Shown here piece by piece: positions 36,331 to 50,350 of a stretch of DNA of 64,000 bases. The first letter of the stretch is position 1, and every line of letters starts with the position of its first letter. Where the stretch lies: the NCBI GenBank assembly GCA_013407085.1, contig JACCGJ010013769.1, forward strand, positions 28,429 through 92,428, in the 5' to 3' direction. The position numbers and the translations under genes were made by a program. Below the pieces are notes generated by a model. The model was not told the DNA's origin. It saw nothing but the letters and a program-made list of their open reading frames with translations, and did no database searches. The DNA is from Atriophallophorus winterbourni. Taxonomy: Eukaryota; Platyhelminthes; Trematoda; Plagiorchiida; Microphallidae.

Positions 36331-38084
36331 AACTCACCATCGACTTCTTTTCTTCTTTATGTTCCAAAGCAATTGTTAATGAAATGATTTAAACTCGGCA
36401 ATTGAGAATACAAAAAAACTCGAATTCTCACGAATGATCTCATGGTATTTGTGACATTTTACATTTTCACATTGATTTCATTCTTTTGCCTTGGATATTT
36501 CCAGTCTACTCATTCAACAAAAAAGATAAATGTCTTGGGATCGGTGGTCAATGAAGCGTAAACGGTCAGAACATAAATAAAACAAAGATTGGCCTCGCTG
36601 AAAATGACATGGGTATAGGTCATTGTGCTGTGGCCGAAGGTCAGTAAACTCGTAAATTAGACAGAAGTGGGGCATTCAGCTCACTCTAATTGATTAGTTA
36701 ACTAATATGGCATTCCGAAAATTATGTGAATAAATCGCATTATTTATTCGACAAATTGTAAACACGCAAATCGTAGTGATTGCATGAAACAGTATGATCC
36801 CTCAATAAATTCCCATGAGGTTTGCCACAATGAAGGAATGTAATCTAAACATAACGAGAGCATCAAACACGTACACCACATAATCTGATCGTTATCATTA
36901 TCGACTTTAAAACATCTCATGCTGTAACATGATGATTGGGTTTGTTGAAATTACTCTCTTGACAGAGGAAAGTGTGCTGTGACTTTTATCTGTTTGAAAG
37001 AGTATCATCTCGCCGTATCAGAGATTTTAGCACTACTGAGCAGCTTAATTCATATGGAGCTTCAAGATTCACGGGTAGAAAGCAAATAGCTCTTCAGTAT
37101 CATAGTACAGCAAAAATTCCGATAAATTGTACTTTCACATTTCGATTACGGCGGTTTAATATCAGAGTATATATAATCCCACGTATTAAATAGAGTCTGA
37201 AAGCAGGATTATTCCACATAAAAACTCTTCACTTCTCGTTGAACATCCCTTCACTTGCTGATGGAAATTTGCTCCAGAGAAAGCACATACTGACCGAAAA
37301 AAGGTCAGACGGCAGGTTATGCATGAGTGCGGTATTTTGAAGAATCAGATTGCGGCTGCGTGTGGGAAGACTGGAACCAATTTTAAATTGTTCCCTGAGT
37401 GGGTGGGATGCTGCATGTCTTATTCTGCAAACTAGTATTTGGTCACCTCGAATGCATGCGCTCAATTTAGGTTGAAACAAGCGCTGTTCAAAGGGCTGGA
37501 TCTACAATACGATAGCAATTTTGGTTGTCGAGTAGCTCGACACCAGTTTCCAACCATATTGCCCACGCTTCCGCAGTAAAATCAACGATTAGATACTTTA
37601 CGCGATAATATATTATTTTATTCTTCAATTGTCATCCATATATCTGTGGGTGCACGACGGTGCGAAGTCTGCGTTTATATGAAATTGAAGTTGAAGTTGA
37701 ACTGAGAACAAATAATAATGTGTTGCTCACAACCGCTTACTCAAGTGCACGGGATTTGAGCATCACATTACTTTGGTCATTCTGCAGCGCTTGAATAAGA
37801 ATCACTTTGTGATTCTGTGTTTGAGCAGAGTAGTCCGATGCACGAACCATATGAAGCAGTGATTTTAAAGTCTAACTCGATTCACTGAAATAATAAGTTA
37901 TTATAAGTGAATTATTTAAAGTCGCACAATGTTGCAAAAATATCATACGTAGAATTGAAACCGCCTAAACGATCTTACATTGTGTAAGATAAATACGATC
38001 AAGTGCCTGTATACAAATGCGCAGTGTTTAACAAAATAGCTGAACTATGTGAGCTTTGTGACAGACTTTCAGCCGATTTGGTTG
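36331..38084. other. Intergenic DNA with a satellite-like fragment
   Basis: At about 37700-37870 there is a partial plus-strand copy of the satellite-like monomer (CACTTTGTGATTCTGTGTTTG block). No gene is recognised. Confidence 0.4.
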
Positions 38085-38800
38085 AAGTTACAGGGACTTA
38101 GTTCCAGCCCTCCAGCCATCGAATCCCGAAATGTCACTACTCCGTCGTGATCACCTAAGATCCGGCGGTGAAGTTGCAGTCTACTTTCATGAACGTTTAG
38201 CAGATTGTAACGTAATCGATCATCCTGACCTCAGCCTTCCTAATACGATGTAGTGTTCATTAAAGCTAGTCAATGGAGATGAATGTACAATCGGCATTAT
38301 TTACCGCTCGCCATCATCCGGAAGCTCATTTAATGGTAAACTAATCGAATCATTGCAATACATCACAAGCGAACAGATAAAAGTCTTACGGAAACTGCAA
38401 GTTCAATCCTTAAATATCAGTCTCGAGGTTGCACACATTCAAGAGTTTGATTTCATAGATTCTGGTTCATATTACAATTCATTTCAAAATTATATGAATT
38501 CGAAGATTGACGAAAACTCGAGTTTTATACCACACAAATACAGCCACAACTACCAGTTTGTTATCCGTATTAGAACTAAAAAATGGTTAGCTATAAAGAG
38601 AGAGTCTTGGGTAACGCGAGGATTTTGGTACGAAAGCAACTTGAAAGCGATTCTGTAAGATACGGATTCACGTCACGACTCTTGTAAGAGAAGATCGCAT
38701 GCAGCTACAAAGGAAATTGCTTAAGAGAATAGAAAAGAATCCTAAGCTTCTCTACAAGATAATAAATGACCCAACAACGGATAAGGAGTGACATCCTGTT
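38085..38800 (+). mobile_element. CR1-like retrotransposon fragment, endonuclease and linker
   Basis: Around 38130-38370 the frame reads G-G-E-V-A-V-Y-F-H-E-R-L, then L-V-N-G-D-E-C-T-I-G-I-I-Y-R-S-P, the GGVAIY and GVIYRPP motifs of the APE-type endonuclease. Near 38685-38790 the spacer before the polymerase is readable: L-V-R-E-D-R-M-Q-L-Q-R-K and I-E-K-N-P-K-L-L-Y-K. Stops (one at about 38251) and a missing middle show decay. It may derive from the same family as the C-terminal fragments at 3.0, 13.2 and 52.3 kb. Confidence 0.75.
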
Positions 38801-39214
38801 GGCGTTCAAAATCTTGCATACTGAAAATCATCCCTAAACCATTTGCTAAAGCCCAATGACCTTACTCGAACACGAAAACATTCAAAGGCCTTAAGAATTC
38901 CGCATTCTCGATTGGATAATCGTCATAATTTTTTCTTGGTAAGAGATTGTTTCTCTCGGAACATTTTGCACGAAGAAAACACACGCTCGGAATCTGTTGA
39001 GGTTTGCGCTTCTACACTCGATGAGTATATGAAGAACCATTCGTTATGTGACTGCCCCTATATATTTTCAGAAGATTTTATATTTTTAGTTGACATACTT
39101 CGTCATCCTATGGTTTTTCTTAAGCTTCATGTTTTTCTACCATAAAAATTTCTGAGTTGTGAGTTTAAACGTGCAAGTGACAATTTTCAGTCCAGCCCCG
39201 TCAATCATAACAGA

Positions 39215-39645
39215 ACAAACCGTGGAGATCTTATTCGCATTGTAGGGCCAATGTGTAGGTGACAAAATAGTCTTGACAAGATACAATGGCTAGCTCGTGC
39301 GCGACTGATTATCCCAACCTTCCCCCACATTGTCACTTGAAACACACTGATACATGGTCAGAGTTTGTGTTTGGATAAAGTGTATGCTTATTAGCTCCTC
39401 CCCGCTGAATTGATCCAGGAAGCTGCGCTTCCAACCCCGTGTGTGGATGACAAGCGAGGGAACTATAAGTCTAGCGCGACCGCTAATCCCCGCCAAATTA
39501 AGACATTATATGTGCTGACCATCACGCCACATGCATGCGATCGGTCGGGGTTAGCCGATCATTATATTGTCCAGATGGTTCAAAAGTGATACATTAAAAT
39601 CATGACCACAGATGCATGTAAAACGTCAGCGTGTATACAGTTAAC
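39215..39645 (-). repeat. Dispersed ~450-bp repeat (family R6), copy 2
   Basis: Reverse complement of the 22637-23100 copy, with shared CCCTCGCTTGTCATCCACA, AGCGGGGAGGAGCTAATAA, GTATCAGTGTGTTTCAAGTG and ATTTTGTCACCTACAC. A 68-codon open frame on the same strand (39496-39290) is not conserved in the first copy. Confidence 0.75.
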
Positions 39646-40380
39646 GATCGAATGTGGACTGACATTACTAGCTTACAATATCAGCGTGTCTAGCAAAATT
39701 GAATACGTAAAATTGGCTAGAGCTGTTCTGTTTTAATGTTAAAGTGTATATTCGCATCGAGCTAACGCTACTTCGATTGTTTAGATGCATTTAAATGAAT
39801 TTCATTAAGTCTCGTACTGAACCAAATGTGAAATATCCAAGGAATTCGTTTTTAATGGACCTATAATTATACAGAATATGTAACAATGTCTGACTCGAAA
39901 CGACTTTCCAAGATATTTTAAACACAACACTATGGAACAGAAAACAATGAGTAGTGAGTAGTGGCTTCGTTGTGGCATAGTGCCAACAGCCGCACTTTTC
40001 TAGCGGAATTGATTCAAACAAGATCACCAGCTCAGGAAATATGTTCACCTCATGTTCCCAACAGAATTATGTTTAAAAGGGTATCGATTGTCGTTGTAAA
40101 GGCAATAGCGAGACTCAATCCACTGTGAGAACGCATGCACTTTATGTCGATTCGTGTTGGCTAAGTCAGATCTCCGCAACGAACAAATTAAAGTTGGTGT
40201 TCTGCAAAAAATATACATATTATTCCGCTTGGTTTTTTTATCCTCATATTTATCTGAGCATATACTTAACATCAGGTGATTAAGATTCTCAGATTTGATT
40301 ATGTACCCAAAACTATTTGAATCATATATGTTTGTATAGCTTGAAGAGAGTTAGCCAAATTTCTAAATAATATACCTAAT
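39646..40380. other. Intergenic DNA
   Basis: No gene or repeat recognised. Confidence 0.3.
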
Positions 40381-40590
40381 GATTACAAGGATACCTGTTT
40401 CACTGTGAACTATGTTCGCCACACGGATGATTAGTGTGACAAGTGGCCACTTTGTTTGTTTAAAGTGGCTCCAACTGTTGTCTTAACGTGTTGATGTAAC
40501 GTAGCACAAGGCAGCTTGGGTTGATTAGTTTGTTCAAGTGTTTCAGCGTGAAATGGACAACATCTGTTACTTAGTAACAACCTACAAGCC
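40381..40590 (+). repeat. Dispersed ~200-bp repeat with hairpin (family R3), copy 1
   Basis: Near-identical over about 150 bp with 50141-50350. It contains an 8-bp stem (GCCACTTT/AAAGTGGC, 40446-40453 with 40462-40469) and ends at a near-palindrome TGTTACTTAGTAACA. It also carries CTCCAACTGTTGTCTTAACG. Confidence 0.8.
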
Positions 40591-43030
40591 AAGTTCAAAA
40601 GATTTGTCATCCTGAAGTGGAATTTCATCTGTATAACAAAGAAAAGGAACTTTGTTTCATAAATTGGCCACAATCCTCTGGTCGATGGTTTTGAAATCAC
40701 TCGGGTCGTTCACATGGACAAACGAGAATGGGAATCTCTCGAAATATTTGGGTACAGATTTACTGGAGAAAACCTTCCCAATTCCATCCCCAGGAAAGTT
40801 ATGTGGAGTTTAGAATACCATATTAGCGTACATTTTTATCAAAGTTGCATGACGAGTTTATATCTGTCGAGTTGACCGTATTAGAAAGTCGCACATTTTA
40901 ATAAAATGGTACACGCATCATATGCTTTAAAACAATTTTATCTATGTATATTATGAGGTGAGATTATTCTGCCTTTGCTTTTCATCCGCATCCGTATCAC
41001 TACATTGTGTCCAACACATGTAATCATAGTGTTGCGGGTTTTCGTATAAGCCATGAGGTCATGTCAACATGTTTCAAACATCAATGCCGTGAAACGTTGG
41101 GGTTAACCGAGTTCGACCAGTAATACCCACACCAACGTTACAACCATGATACAAACATGCAGGTAAAGATGTTTTGTCAGGATGAGAGGTTCAACTGGGT
41201 CACCAAAGGGTATATACCCGCAATCGGATACAAGTAAGGTCCATCATGTATATTGTAACATTTGCCACCATAATTCAACTGTGGTTTTATGTATTTCGAT
41301 CAATAATACACAAAGAAAATTAGACGGTGATAAGAAATAGCGTGCACAAAATTAATCATACGCTGGCATGAGAAAGATTATTTCAGTGTTATTTTCGTGT
41401 TAAAATTTCTATCTCGTATCTGATAGGTTAATGTGAAAATGATTGGAATTAACACCGTTTTCTTCGAACTGGGTGCTACGTCACGGTGTAAAGTTCTTCC
41501 AAAAATTTTGAGGAATTATTAATGCGTCAAAATAACACTGGTGTTAACTAGGTTCCTAATCAGATAGATAATTGAGTTCCGAACCTTCATTTATAAAACC
41601 CCAAAACAATTCACTTACTTGAATCAATCTATTCTTATTAACCATTAATTAGGTTTTTGACACATGTGATCAAATGTTGTTCTGAATTGCCAGTTGCGAT
41701 AGACATTCAATGCATGTCTTCAATGCTTCGAACTCGTAATTTCGACGATTATAAGGTGGTCGATATGATAACCCCGCGACATCCCTAGTAATCTGTGTGA
41801 ACAACCAAAATCGTTCTACGAAAACTAAAAATAATCATTTTTAATATTGAAATTCCACACGTTAGTTCAGAGGCGCCTCAAATAGATCACGATTTCAATG
41901 AACGTCTCATCTCAAATACTACCAGTGCGACAATTATAATTAAATTTTGCACACAAAATCGTTGCGCAAACAACCGGTTTAGCATTCGATGTAATGCTGA
42001 TAGTTGCTTGTTGCTTCGATTAGGTAAATTACCACATGGACACACGCGTTCAGAGACCTGAATTCTTCCAAGTGTGCTCGGGATGACAGTACCGTGCAAG
42101 AATTCAAATTCAGATTTAAACAGTTTGACCCAAAAGTAATTCGCTTATACACCAATTCGCCACATTCATCAGTGACGCTGAATCAGGAACTCCGAAGGAT
42201 CATCAATCATACCATGACCTCTGGATCAAAGCCCCGCATGCGCGTGGGTAACGTTACTAAAAATTAAAAAGCTACGTGCCTTTAGGCATTTTCTCAGGAA
42301 TATTTTGCGACGTGTACGTACATTACGTTTGACTTTCAGTTTCCGAAACGTGACTTTGACACTTCCACACCTGACAAGTTAACTCTCGGAGAAAAATGCG
42401 TCAGATCGAGGAAGGTATGGAAATCACAAGGATTCGTGAAACATGGCGATTAGTTGAAAATGGACAATCGTTGGAATATTTTCTTCAAATTGCTCAATGA
42501 ACATGTATTTAAAAATACATTTTTATTAGCATGCTTATTATGCAACCATTATGAATGAAATGTTGGTAGAATAATCATCGAAAGTGAGCGTAAATTAATG
42601 TCGGAAAATGCGCGGGAATTTGCGAAACCCAAATAATAGACTCACTTTACTAATAAACATAGACAAAATCCAGCATATTCCAAACTTCCCATCTCACAAA
42701 CGAGGGCTGCTTTCGGTATGCTTTCAACAATTTGGCGTGCCTTAAAAGAGTGCGGGGCAAGCAACTCAGCTCTGAAAGCTGATAGACAAGTTTGGAGGAA
42801 TCGAATTTGGTTTTCCGTGAATAAACAGTTTGTAAACTCTCGAGAAACTGGTCCAACAAGGCGTTAAATCACAACATTAAAATGAATTGCGCAAAATTCA
42901 AAATGATGGAAGAGACATACACCATATATAGCTTTTCCGCTATTTTCACAAGAATCGAAATTTTTCGACAAAAATAGAAATTTCGAAATTAGTTCTTTAT
43001 TTTCAAATGATTTTTCTCGTGCGACATAAT
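40591..43030. other. Intergenic DNA
   Basis: No gene or repeat recognised. Minus-strand frames at 41887-42099 and 42650-42859 have no domain I know. Confidence 0.3.
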
Positions 43031-43210
43031 CCTTCACAGTTCAGTGATTTTAACCCACATCTAACATTTTTTCATTGCTGTCCATTTGACTTGTGGATCA
43101 TCATAACCTGACCACTTGTGTGCATTATCATGCTTGAATGGAGATGATGTTCTCTGAAGGGAATACAGAACTGAAATGGATTTATTTTCCTATGGTGCAA
43201 ACAGTGTAAC
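43031..43210 (+). repeat. Dispersed repeat (family R4), copy 1
   Basis: Shares CCTTCACAGTTCAGTGATTT, the CATCATAACCTG-type block and the ATGCAAACAGT-like end with 54436-54612. Diverged but collinear over about 180 bp. Confidence 0.65.
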
Positions 43211-46179
43211 AATGTCTATGGCCATCGAGCGGCGAAGCACAAGCTTCAACTTCGCAGGATAAATTTGACAAAGAAAACGGTATTCTACCGCAAAAACCGG
43301 CAGCGTGAATCGAGCAAGACGGGATATTATTACCACTACTAGACGAACGTGAGCAACACAACATTGGTTGTGGGTTTTGGAAGTAGGGACGCGAGAAACT
43401 GCTCAGTGCATGAGATCATTTTAGTTTTCACGAGTTGCGTGATTTTTCTGTTTCCGTTTTCACCAACACGAAACAATAAGTTGATACCAGTTCACTCATG
43501 GAATCGTTTGATAGATTGTCAATGTTTTTTAAATCTTTTTTCTATCCCTGTTTACACTAATGTATTTTAAGTGAACAGTGTTCAGTACGTGTTTTCAAGT
43601 ATGACAGAAGTAAAGGCGAATGTGTAAACCGCAGCATATTAATCAGTTCTAAGTTGGGAATTTTCGCGTTGCATCTAATTTATTTTACAGTCGATCGAAA
43701 TACCTTGTATATTTTGAGCCCCGATAACTGTCTACTATATAACTGACCGCTCCGAGCTCACTGAGGATCTGAACTTGCAAGATGTGACTTTAAATTGTAA
43801 ATATAAGGAACAGAAGACATCAATTACACGGATATGTTATTTCGAATTGAATTCATTCACAAAATAAACCTAAACCCGCATATGTTTGCTGATTATCTTT
43901 GGGTTCCCATATCAAAGGCGATAAATTTGTTATTTTAAAGACATTTAATCGGGTCACGTAACTTTTACTAATTCAAAATGAGCATCGATGACAATAATTA
44001 CGAAGAACACTAAAGACATAGACCTCTGTAATCGCAAGCTCTTGATCCATTCTTTGCTGAACTAGTCTTGTTGTCACCATGAGTCAGCCGTTACGCGAAC
44101 AATGCAAATCAAGGGATGGGTGGAATGGTGAGCTGCAAACAAAGTCGATCAGAGAGTTGCATGTTTAAACAGTCACATTGCTATCATCTAATCAAGCATT
44201 TACAATACCATCACGGATTTAACTCACTATGAGGTAATCACGAAGATTTTTGACCTCTAGGACAAACCCGTTGCCATAGAAATCGCTATTAATTGTCTGC
44301 ACGCAAGTGAGTAGCTTTAATTATCAGTATTATCATGTCCACCCATTTTATACAGTTTTCCATATGCGGTTGATATCATTAGAAAGCGAATCTCAAGATT
44401 CTGAAAGGCGAACACCTTCAAATTAAAACGTTTCGAAAGAACATAATTTATGTTGCGCCAAGCACGCAAGATCGGTACAAATGAGATGAGAAATAGACGG
44501 AATCTGGAAATAAATAAGTATGTATTGGCTAACAGTGCGATGAGAGGTTTATCGGAGAATTTATGGAAGTTAGGGAATTAAATGTTGCCCCATCAACCAT
44601 TACAATGTGTTCCAAACTTGGTTGCTATGAAGTTCTTAATTGAAAAACGCTGCATGACTCCTCATGTGCTATGACCTCCGATTGCCGTAAACGAACCACG
44701 GCCTTTTCAACGAATGCAGTTTACTCCTCATAAATACCCCTATCAAAAGGAATAATTCTAGATAAGTAATTTTGTCTGAAAAAGCAATCCACGGTATAAG
44801 CTGTTATCTCACTGTTACATACACATGTTTATGTTGTGTCCAAATCTGTCGTTCATACAGTGACCGTTGAGAATGCTTGTGTAGACGCAGACACTCACAC
44901 AAACAGTCGTTCCGCACAAGGCGGATTGTGGAATGTTTACACAAGTAAGTGGGAACGGTTAAAATTCAGTGGCGGGCCCAGTTTGTTTGTCTACCCAGCA
45001 TTCATCACTCCACGTGCATTAATCAAGGATGGTTTTCTGTTCCGCCTCTTGTTATATAGTCATGATGTCTATTTACAAATCTAATAAGGAAACCTTTTTT
45101 CATATCAGCGCTAGAATAATGACCCCCAACATTGTTAACAGCAATTTTTCTGCGTTTTTACTGCAATTTCAATCATATTAGTGAGAAATGGTGCCAAAAG
45201 ACGCTGGCAAAATAAAAACCAAGTTTGACTAAATTGGAGACCAATAGACAATTTACAGTTATGAAAATGCAGTTTGCAAGCACAGAATTACTTAGATCCG
45301 TAATTTCTCTACACTGTTTAACGAAAACCCCATACGCAATGCTTTCCACATTCTATTCTAACGAAGTTAAGCACATAATGCGTGATATATACGAAAGATC
45401 TGAGTATAAATATGTCATTACTACATTCCGTCTGTTCGAAAATAAAATTCATCACACCAACTCCAAATTCACATTTAAATTAATCATTTAAATCATTGGT
45501 GCAATAAAGATTGCCAAGAGAAACGTGTTAAATTTTAACCAGATTATATAGGTTCGTCATGTTTTGGAAAATCTTCCGGTTACTTGTTACAAGCAAATCG
45601 GATTAGCTACACCGCGTTTACCCCTTTTCGATGCGTAATAAATCGTTCTAATTTGAACGCTACATTACGCTAATCAGAATCAGCTGAATGTATTCTATGA
45701 AACGGGTCCGGAAATTGTTCAGTTTTTAACTCAAAAATTTGATGACATCCCGTGATTATACAGAGGCTTGAATCATGAGACCATTCCAAATACGGAGCAT
45801 TTTGCTTCTGTCAATAATGAAGCTAATGTAAGACAATCGCGTTTGAGGTTCGTGAATCATCACGCATCACTTTCTCAAGAAACACCGAATGAATTTATCG
45901 CGGCAATGTAGCTTAACCGGTTACCGGCTGAGGGAATCACTAAGCTGGAAAAAGCCAAAGCTCACGTCATGATTTATTACAATGCTTGGATATCGTTGAC
46001 TTCGTGTTTAACTTTTGAACTTAGTGTTCGGTCAACTCGTGTGAAACAAATAAAACAAATGCTGCTCTCACTGACCCCTGGCAATCCTCTCGGCTAAATA
46101 CACCGGAGATAGGATTTTAACAAAAGTTTGAAATTGATCTCATCATTCCACATTTCAGCGACAGCAACACGAAAGCCAT
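43211..46179. other. Intergenic DNA
   Basis: No gene or repeat recognised. Open frames (e.g. 44836-45084, 45225-45491) lack known domains. Confidence 0.3.
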
Positions 46180-46447
46180 CAGCTTAGCTTACCTCATCGC
46201 CACGAGTAATGAAAGGTTCGGTTCAACAATCTGCTCAATGATCACATGGGAACTGAACGTTAATCACCATAACCATAGCAACCACGTGGCCTATGGTGTT
46301 AAATCAAGGGCGGTTACGAGGATGAAAATAAAATAAGACCCTAATTCCCAGAAAGAACTAACGGCGTTCAGATGGTTATACTTTTCTGATCATCGCTCAG
46401 ATTAAGGGTTGTGAGATGAGCGCGGTTGCGTAGTCCTAGTGACCAGC
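46180..46447 (+). repeat. SINE-like repeat (family R2), copy 3
   Basis: More diverged copy. GGTTCGGTTCA at 46215-46225 aligns with the B-box-like site, ATAGCAACCACGTGG follows, and the end is GGTTGCGTAGTCCTAGTGACC. Confidence 0.7.
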
Positions 46448-46474
46448 GACGAATTTTTCTGGTTACTAATATCC

Positions 46475-46570
46475 TTAGTCTGTTCCGTGCTGATAGTTAG
46501 CTCGAAAACTTTGCATGCCGATGAAAAGCAGTCCATTTGTGACTAGAGTGGATCTTGGGTGTGAGTCACA
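46475..46570 (-). mobile_element. Reverse-transcriptase scrap
   Basis: The minus strand reads S-A-C-K-V-F-E-L-T-I-S. This matches S-A-C-K-D-F-G-V-T-I-S, the segment after the A-N-D-V-V catalytic region in the 58.2-58.4 kb fragment. Only this short piece survives. Confidence 0.45.
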
Positions 46571-48089
46571 CCAGTGGCATGTAAAGTAAACAACGTTGTT
46601 ATGTTCAAATTAGTACGCTTGATAACACATCATGGGCGCAGGTGAATAAACTTGCCCGAAAGCGTGCTTCAGCAACTGAGCAAAGAAAACGCCCGCAAAG
46701 GAGTCCTTGACGAATTTCAAGGAACTTACGCAATTTTATTAAAAAATAATACTCACACGCTTCATTAATTATTTTAGTACTTCGTCTCAAAAACAATCAA
46801 TATTCAGGTTTTGGTAGGTAGATTAAATACAGTGAAAAATATTTAAATTAAAATATTTTATGCCAGCATTTTGCTTACAAGCACTCTCGATTCATTTATT
46901 AGAACAACTCTTCGCTTATACTTGTTGGTACAGCGCATATACGTTCAGTAGGATAAAAATAATATTAAATGCAACATTTCAAATTTTTACGAAGTAAAAG
47001 CGGTCAACAGACCTTGTGTCAAAGGTCAATGGATGTTGATCCAATGTAGTTGAAGCTACAACACACATGTGGGAAGTGCCGAATAAATAGCTTGAAAAAG
47101 CGGAGTTGTTTTCCAGTTAAACATTTGCAATCAGGACGCTCATGGTAGGAATCGTTCAAAATGCCATTCAAGTACATGGTTCATAGTTAAATACCTTCCT
47201 TCTACCATGATGTTTGAACGCAAGGTTAGACAAAAGCGAAGTTAAAAAAAACTTGCTTTCTGACCATTTGAGTGGTTAGCCACTGCACGGCAAAATCACC
47301 GAGAAGAAGAATGAAGTCAATGCGTTTCAACGAGTTTCATTTTATGACAAAATGAGTTATTGTAAAGACTCGATTGATGCATCCAGGAAAAGGAAAAAAC
47401 ACGCAAAAGCTTCCTTCGAAAATATTCTAGATTTCAGCTCTAGAATAATTTTGTAATAAAATAACAGACACAACAAAAATTTACAACACAACAATACCAG
47501 TCGGTTAAATTTATTCTCAATTGTTCAGTGACATCATTTTAAGAGGGATATCTTGATGCAAACGAGATGAACACTCACTAACGCTTCTTCAGCAAATGGG
47601 TGTTCATGAGACCATGTAAACAATGAAATCTATCTAACTACTTGCATTCAACAAATGTACAATGATATCAATCGAACGAGTACTCAGTGTTCTACAAATT
47701 TCTCAATCTTTTAGAAAATGTGGGATAAGCGTACACAAGATCTAATTTACTAGACAGAGTTGAACCGACTGATCACCTTATTTTGAACTTCAAAATTGAA
47801 CCGAACACTTAATTGAGCGCTATCAGTAATGTTTCAAGTAGTCATCCCCAAATGTCTTAATTCAATATAGAATATACATTGTAATAGCGACCAAACTTTA
47901 CAAACCGGTTTTAATGTCCCAAAATATTGCCGTGCCAACTTGCTCAGCCCGATCAATTATTCAATTTGCATGCCAGAAAGCATGAAATGTTCTCACCGAT
48001 CACAATGGACCATTCGCTGTCTGGTTTGCAGCTCTCATTTATGTTGTACTGCTGATAAGTATACGGGAAATATTTTATTCGACCAGCGT
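46571..48089. other. Intergenic DNA
   Basis: No gene or repeat recognised. Confidence 0.3.
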
Positions 48090-48425
48090 TGAGCAGCTCG
48101 TGCGCTACTGTACATCATACACTTCCGGATTGTCACGTGAACCACACGTTCGGATTTTTGTGTCTCGATAAACATTTTCAGCCTCTCCCCAGTGAGTCAA
48201 TCTCTCGTCTGGGTCAAAACGTCGTAATCCCATCACAAGGTGAATGAATGACGAGCATGAAAACCGTAAGACAAGCGCGATCACTATTATTTGTGGCTTC
48301 ATCAGACAGGATTAGTAGATCAACAACATTTTGTCTAGGTGGTTGATCCATTAAAAATTATGACCACAGGGTTCGTGTTGAACGTCAAATCGGTGAGGAT
48401 GTATAGCCCGCTATTGTCTGATAAG
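48090..48425 (-). repeat. Dispersed repeat (family R6), copy 3, with a small ORF
   Basis: Collinear with the other two copies on the minus strand (CCCTGTGGTCATAATTTTT at one end, CAGTAGCGCACGAGC at the other). Here an ATG-started 65-codon frame (48302-48105) opens with a hydrophobic stretch (K-P-Q-I-I-V-I-A-L-V-L) resembling a signal peptide. The frame is not kept in the other copies. Confidence 0.6.
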
Positions 48426-50140
48426 CACAATGCATTTATTGGCTGTACACAGGTGACCAGGAAGTGTTAGACTCTAACAGACAGGCTATCTGCATATAAA
48501 ATGACAGGGGCATCATCATTCGTAGAGAAAAGCTTCGTGTTTATTTTGATTGAAATAGATTCAGCGCAGTATTCATATCCAAGCAAAGAATATTGGCAGA
48601 ACGATTTTATTTGGCCGAGATAGATATTTGCAGAAGCTACACCTTCTATTAAAATTCCATTGATAAAATCCCTTGGTACCTAGTTGATTATTATGCGATG
48701 TTTTAGTGCCGATACCTAACTCCGTTATAAATATAATGAGATCAGCATCTGCGTTATCATTTTTATTTCAGACTAGAGCATGTTAAAATGGTAGCAGTGA
48801 GCTAGAAATCGTCATTCAAACTACATAATTTCAGATTGATATATTGGAAAGAAATGGGAATTCTTCAGGAAGAAAGTAAGCGAATAAATTCTACATTTCT
48901 AGCCTTTGTATGTAAGTCATTACGACTCAGAGTAACTGTTCGACTACATGTAATATATCTATCAGCGTAGCTCTAGAACGGATCGAATTGTTTTAAACTC
49001 ACACATGTAGCTGAGCATACGTGCTGTGGCAACAAGATTTCGGGAATAGGCGAAATGGTCTACTGACGGTAACTCAAGTTACCACCTCAAATTTTATCCC
49101 ATAGAAATAAAACAATTAGTCGATTGCTCAGTAGCTCCCGTCGGTACCTTCAGTCACCATCGGAGTGCAATTGTCAGGCGGCGTCTGACATCTGATCATA
49201 AAAATTAATCATGTGTTTTATTTATGCCACAATTAAGCAGAATAACACAAAAATATCATAAAATACGTATATCCAATTACCGTAGACAAAGGGTTAAATT
49301 CATTTCGTTGTCTTTTTGTCAATCGTTGATTCGTGAATAATAAACAACCGTTTCTGGAAACAAGGTACCGGAAATATTACCTGAAATGAATGTTTGTTAC
49401 GAGAGTGAAAATAATTAAAATGCAAATTAAACCTCTCATTTAAACGAAATTAAGCATTGCAAATTGTAATAATATTTTAAAAGCCATTAAATATCAAACC
49501 AGTGTATTTCGATGGTGATATGCATGCATAAACAAGGAATCATTGTGCCCTTAGGATGTTACGTCGACCCCAAAACTCCGGTATTACTAATTTATCATTC
49601 CGTGAAACAAATCAACCAATTTAATTATTAATTTTAAGTATCTATTCCGTCAGTAAATAATTGTTAATTGTTAATTAAATCATGTCGAAATAAAATTATA
49701 CCTGAGGTTTACCCTGATGAAAGCCACGAATAATTTCAAAATATTTAGATGGAAAATAGCTGCGTCAACACACGTGGTGTGCTATCCAAATGTGAGAGAA
49801 TCTATTTGATCATTTTAATTAGACTCTTCGTGGCTATGCCATGTTCACCGCTGGTTATAGCGAAGTTCATTCAGCAGTAATGAAATATTACCATTTTTGT
49901 TGTTTCAGAAAATTCAGTTCAGATCACCATATAGAGGTTCGTAATAATTCAAGAGAACGCTAAATTAGAAAAAATAACTACACCGAAAAAGTGACTTTTC
50001 AATAGAAGCTACTTATTTTTAGCGCCAGTTCGACGTTGCTTGAGCATAATCGCTCTCACGTGATGACAAACCAATTAATCATTTGTTGATGAATTAAACT
50101 GCAAGCATGATAGTGTTCGTTTTATTTCAGTGCATTAGGA
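48426..50140. other. Intergenic DNA
   Basis: AT-rich, no gene or repeat recognised. Confidence 0.3.
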
Positions 50141-50350
50141 TTACAAGGATTCCCATGACGGACGCTGGCGATGTTTGTCACACTGAATATTAGCATGACA
50201 AGTGGCCACTTTGTTTGTTCAAAGTGGCTCCAACTGTTGTCTTAACGTGTTGATGTAACGTAACACAAGGCAACTTGCGTTAATTAATTTGTTCAAGTGT
50301 TTCAGCATTAAATGAACAACACCTGTCACTCAGTGACACCTGGTATGAAA
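50141..50350 (+). repeat. Dispersed ~200-bp repeat with hairpin (family R3), copy 2
   Basis: Direct copy of 40381-40590. The stem is 9 bp here (50205-50213 with 50220-50228, loop TTTGTT), and the end is a perfect TGTCACTCAGTGACA inverted repeat. Stem and terminal palindrome stay paired although bases differ from copy 1. Confidence 0.8.
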
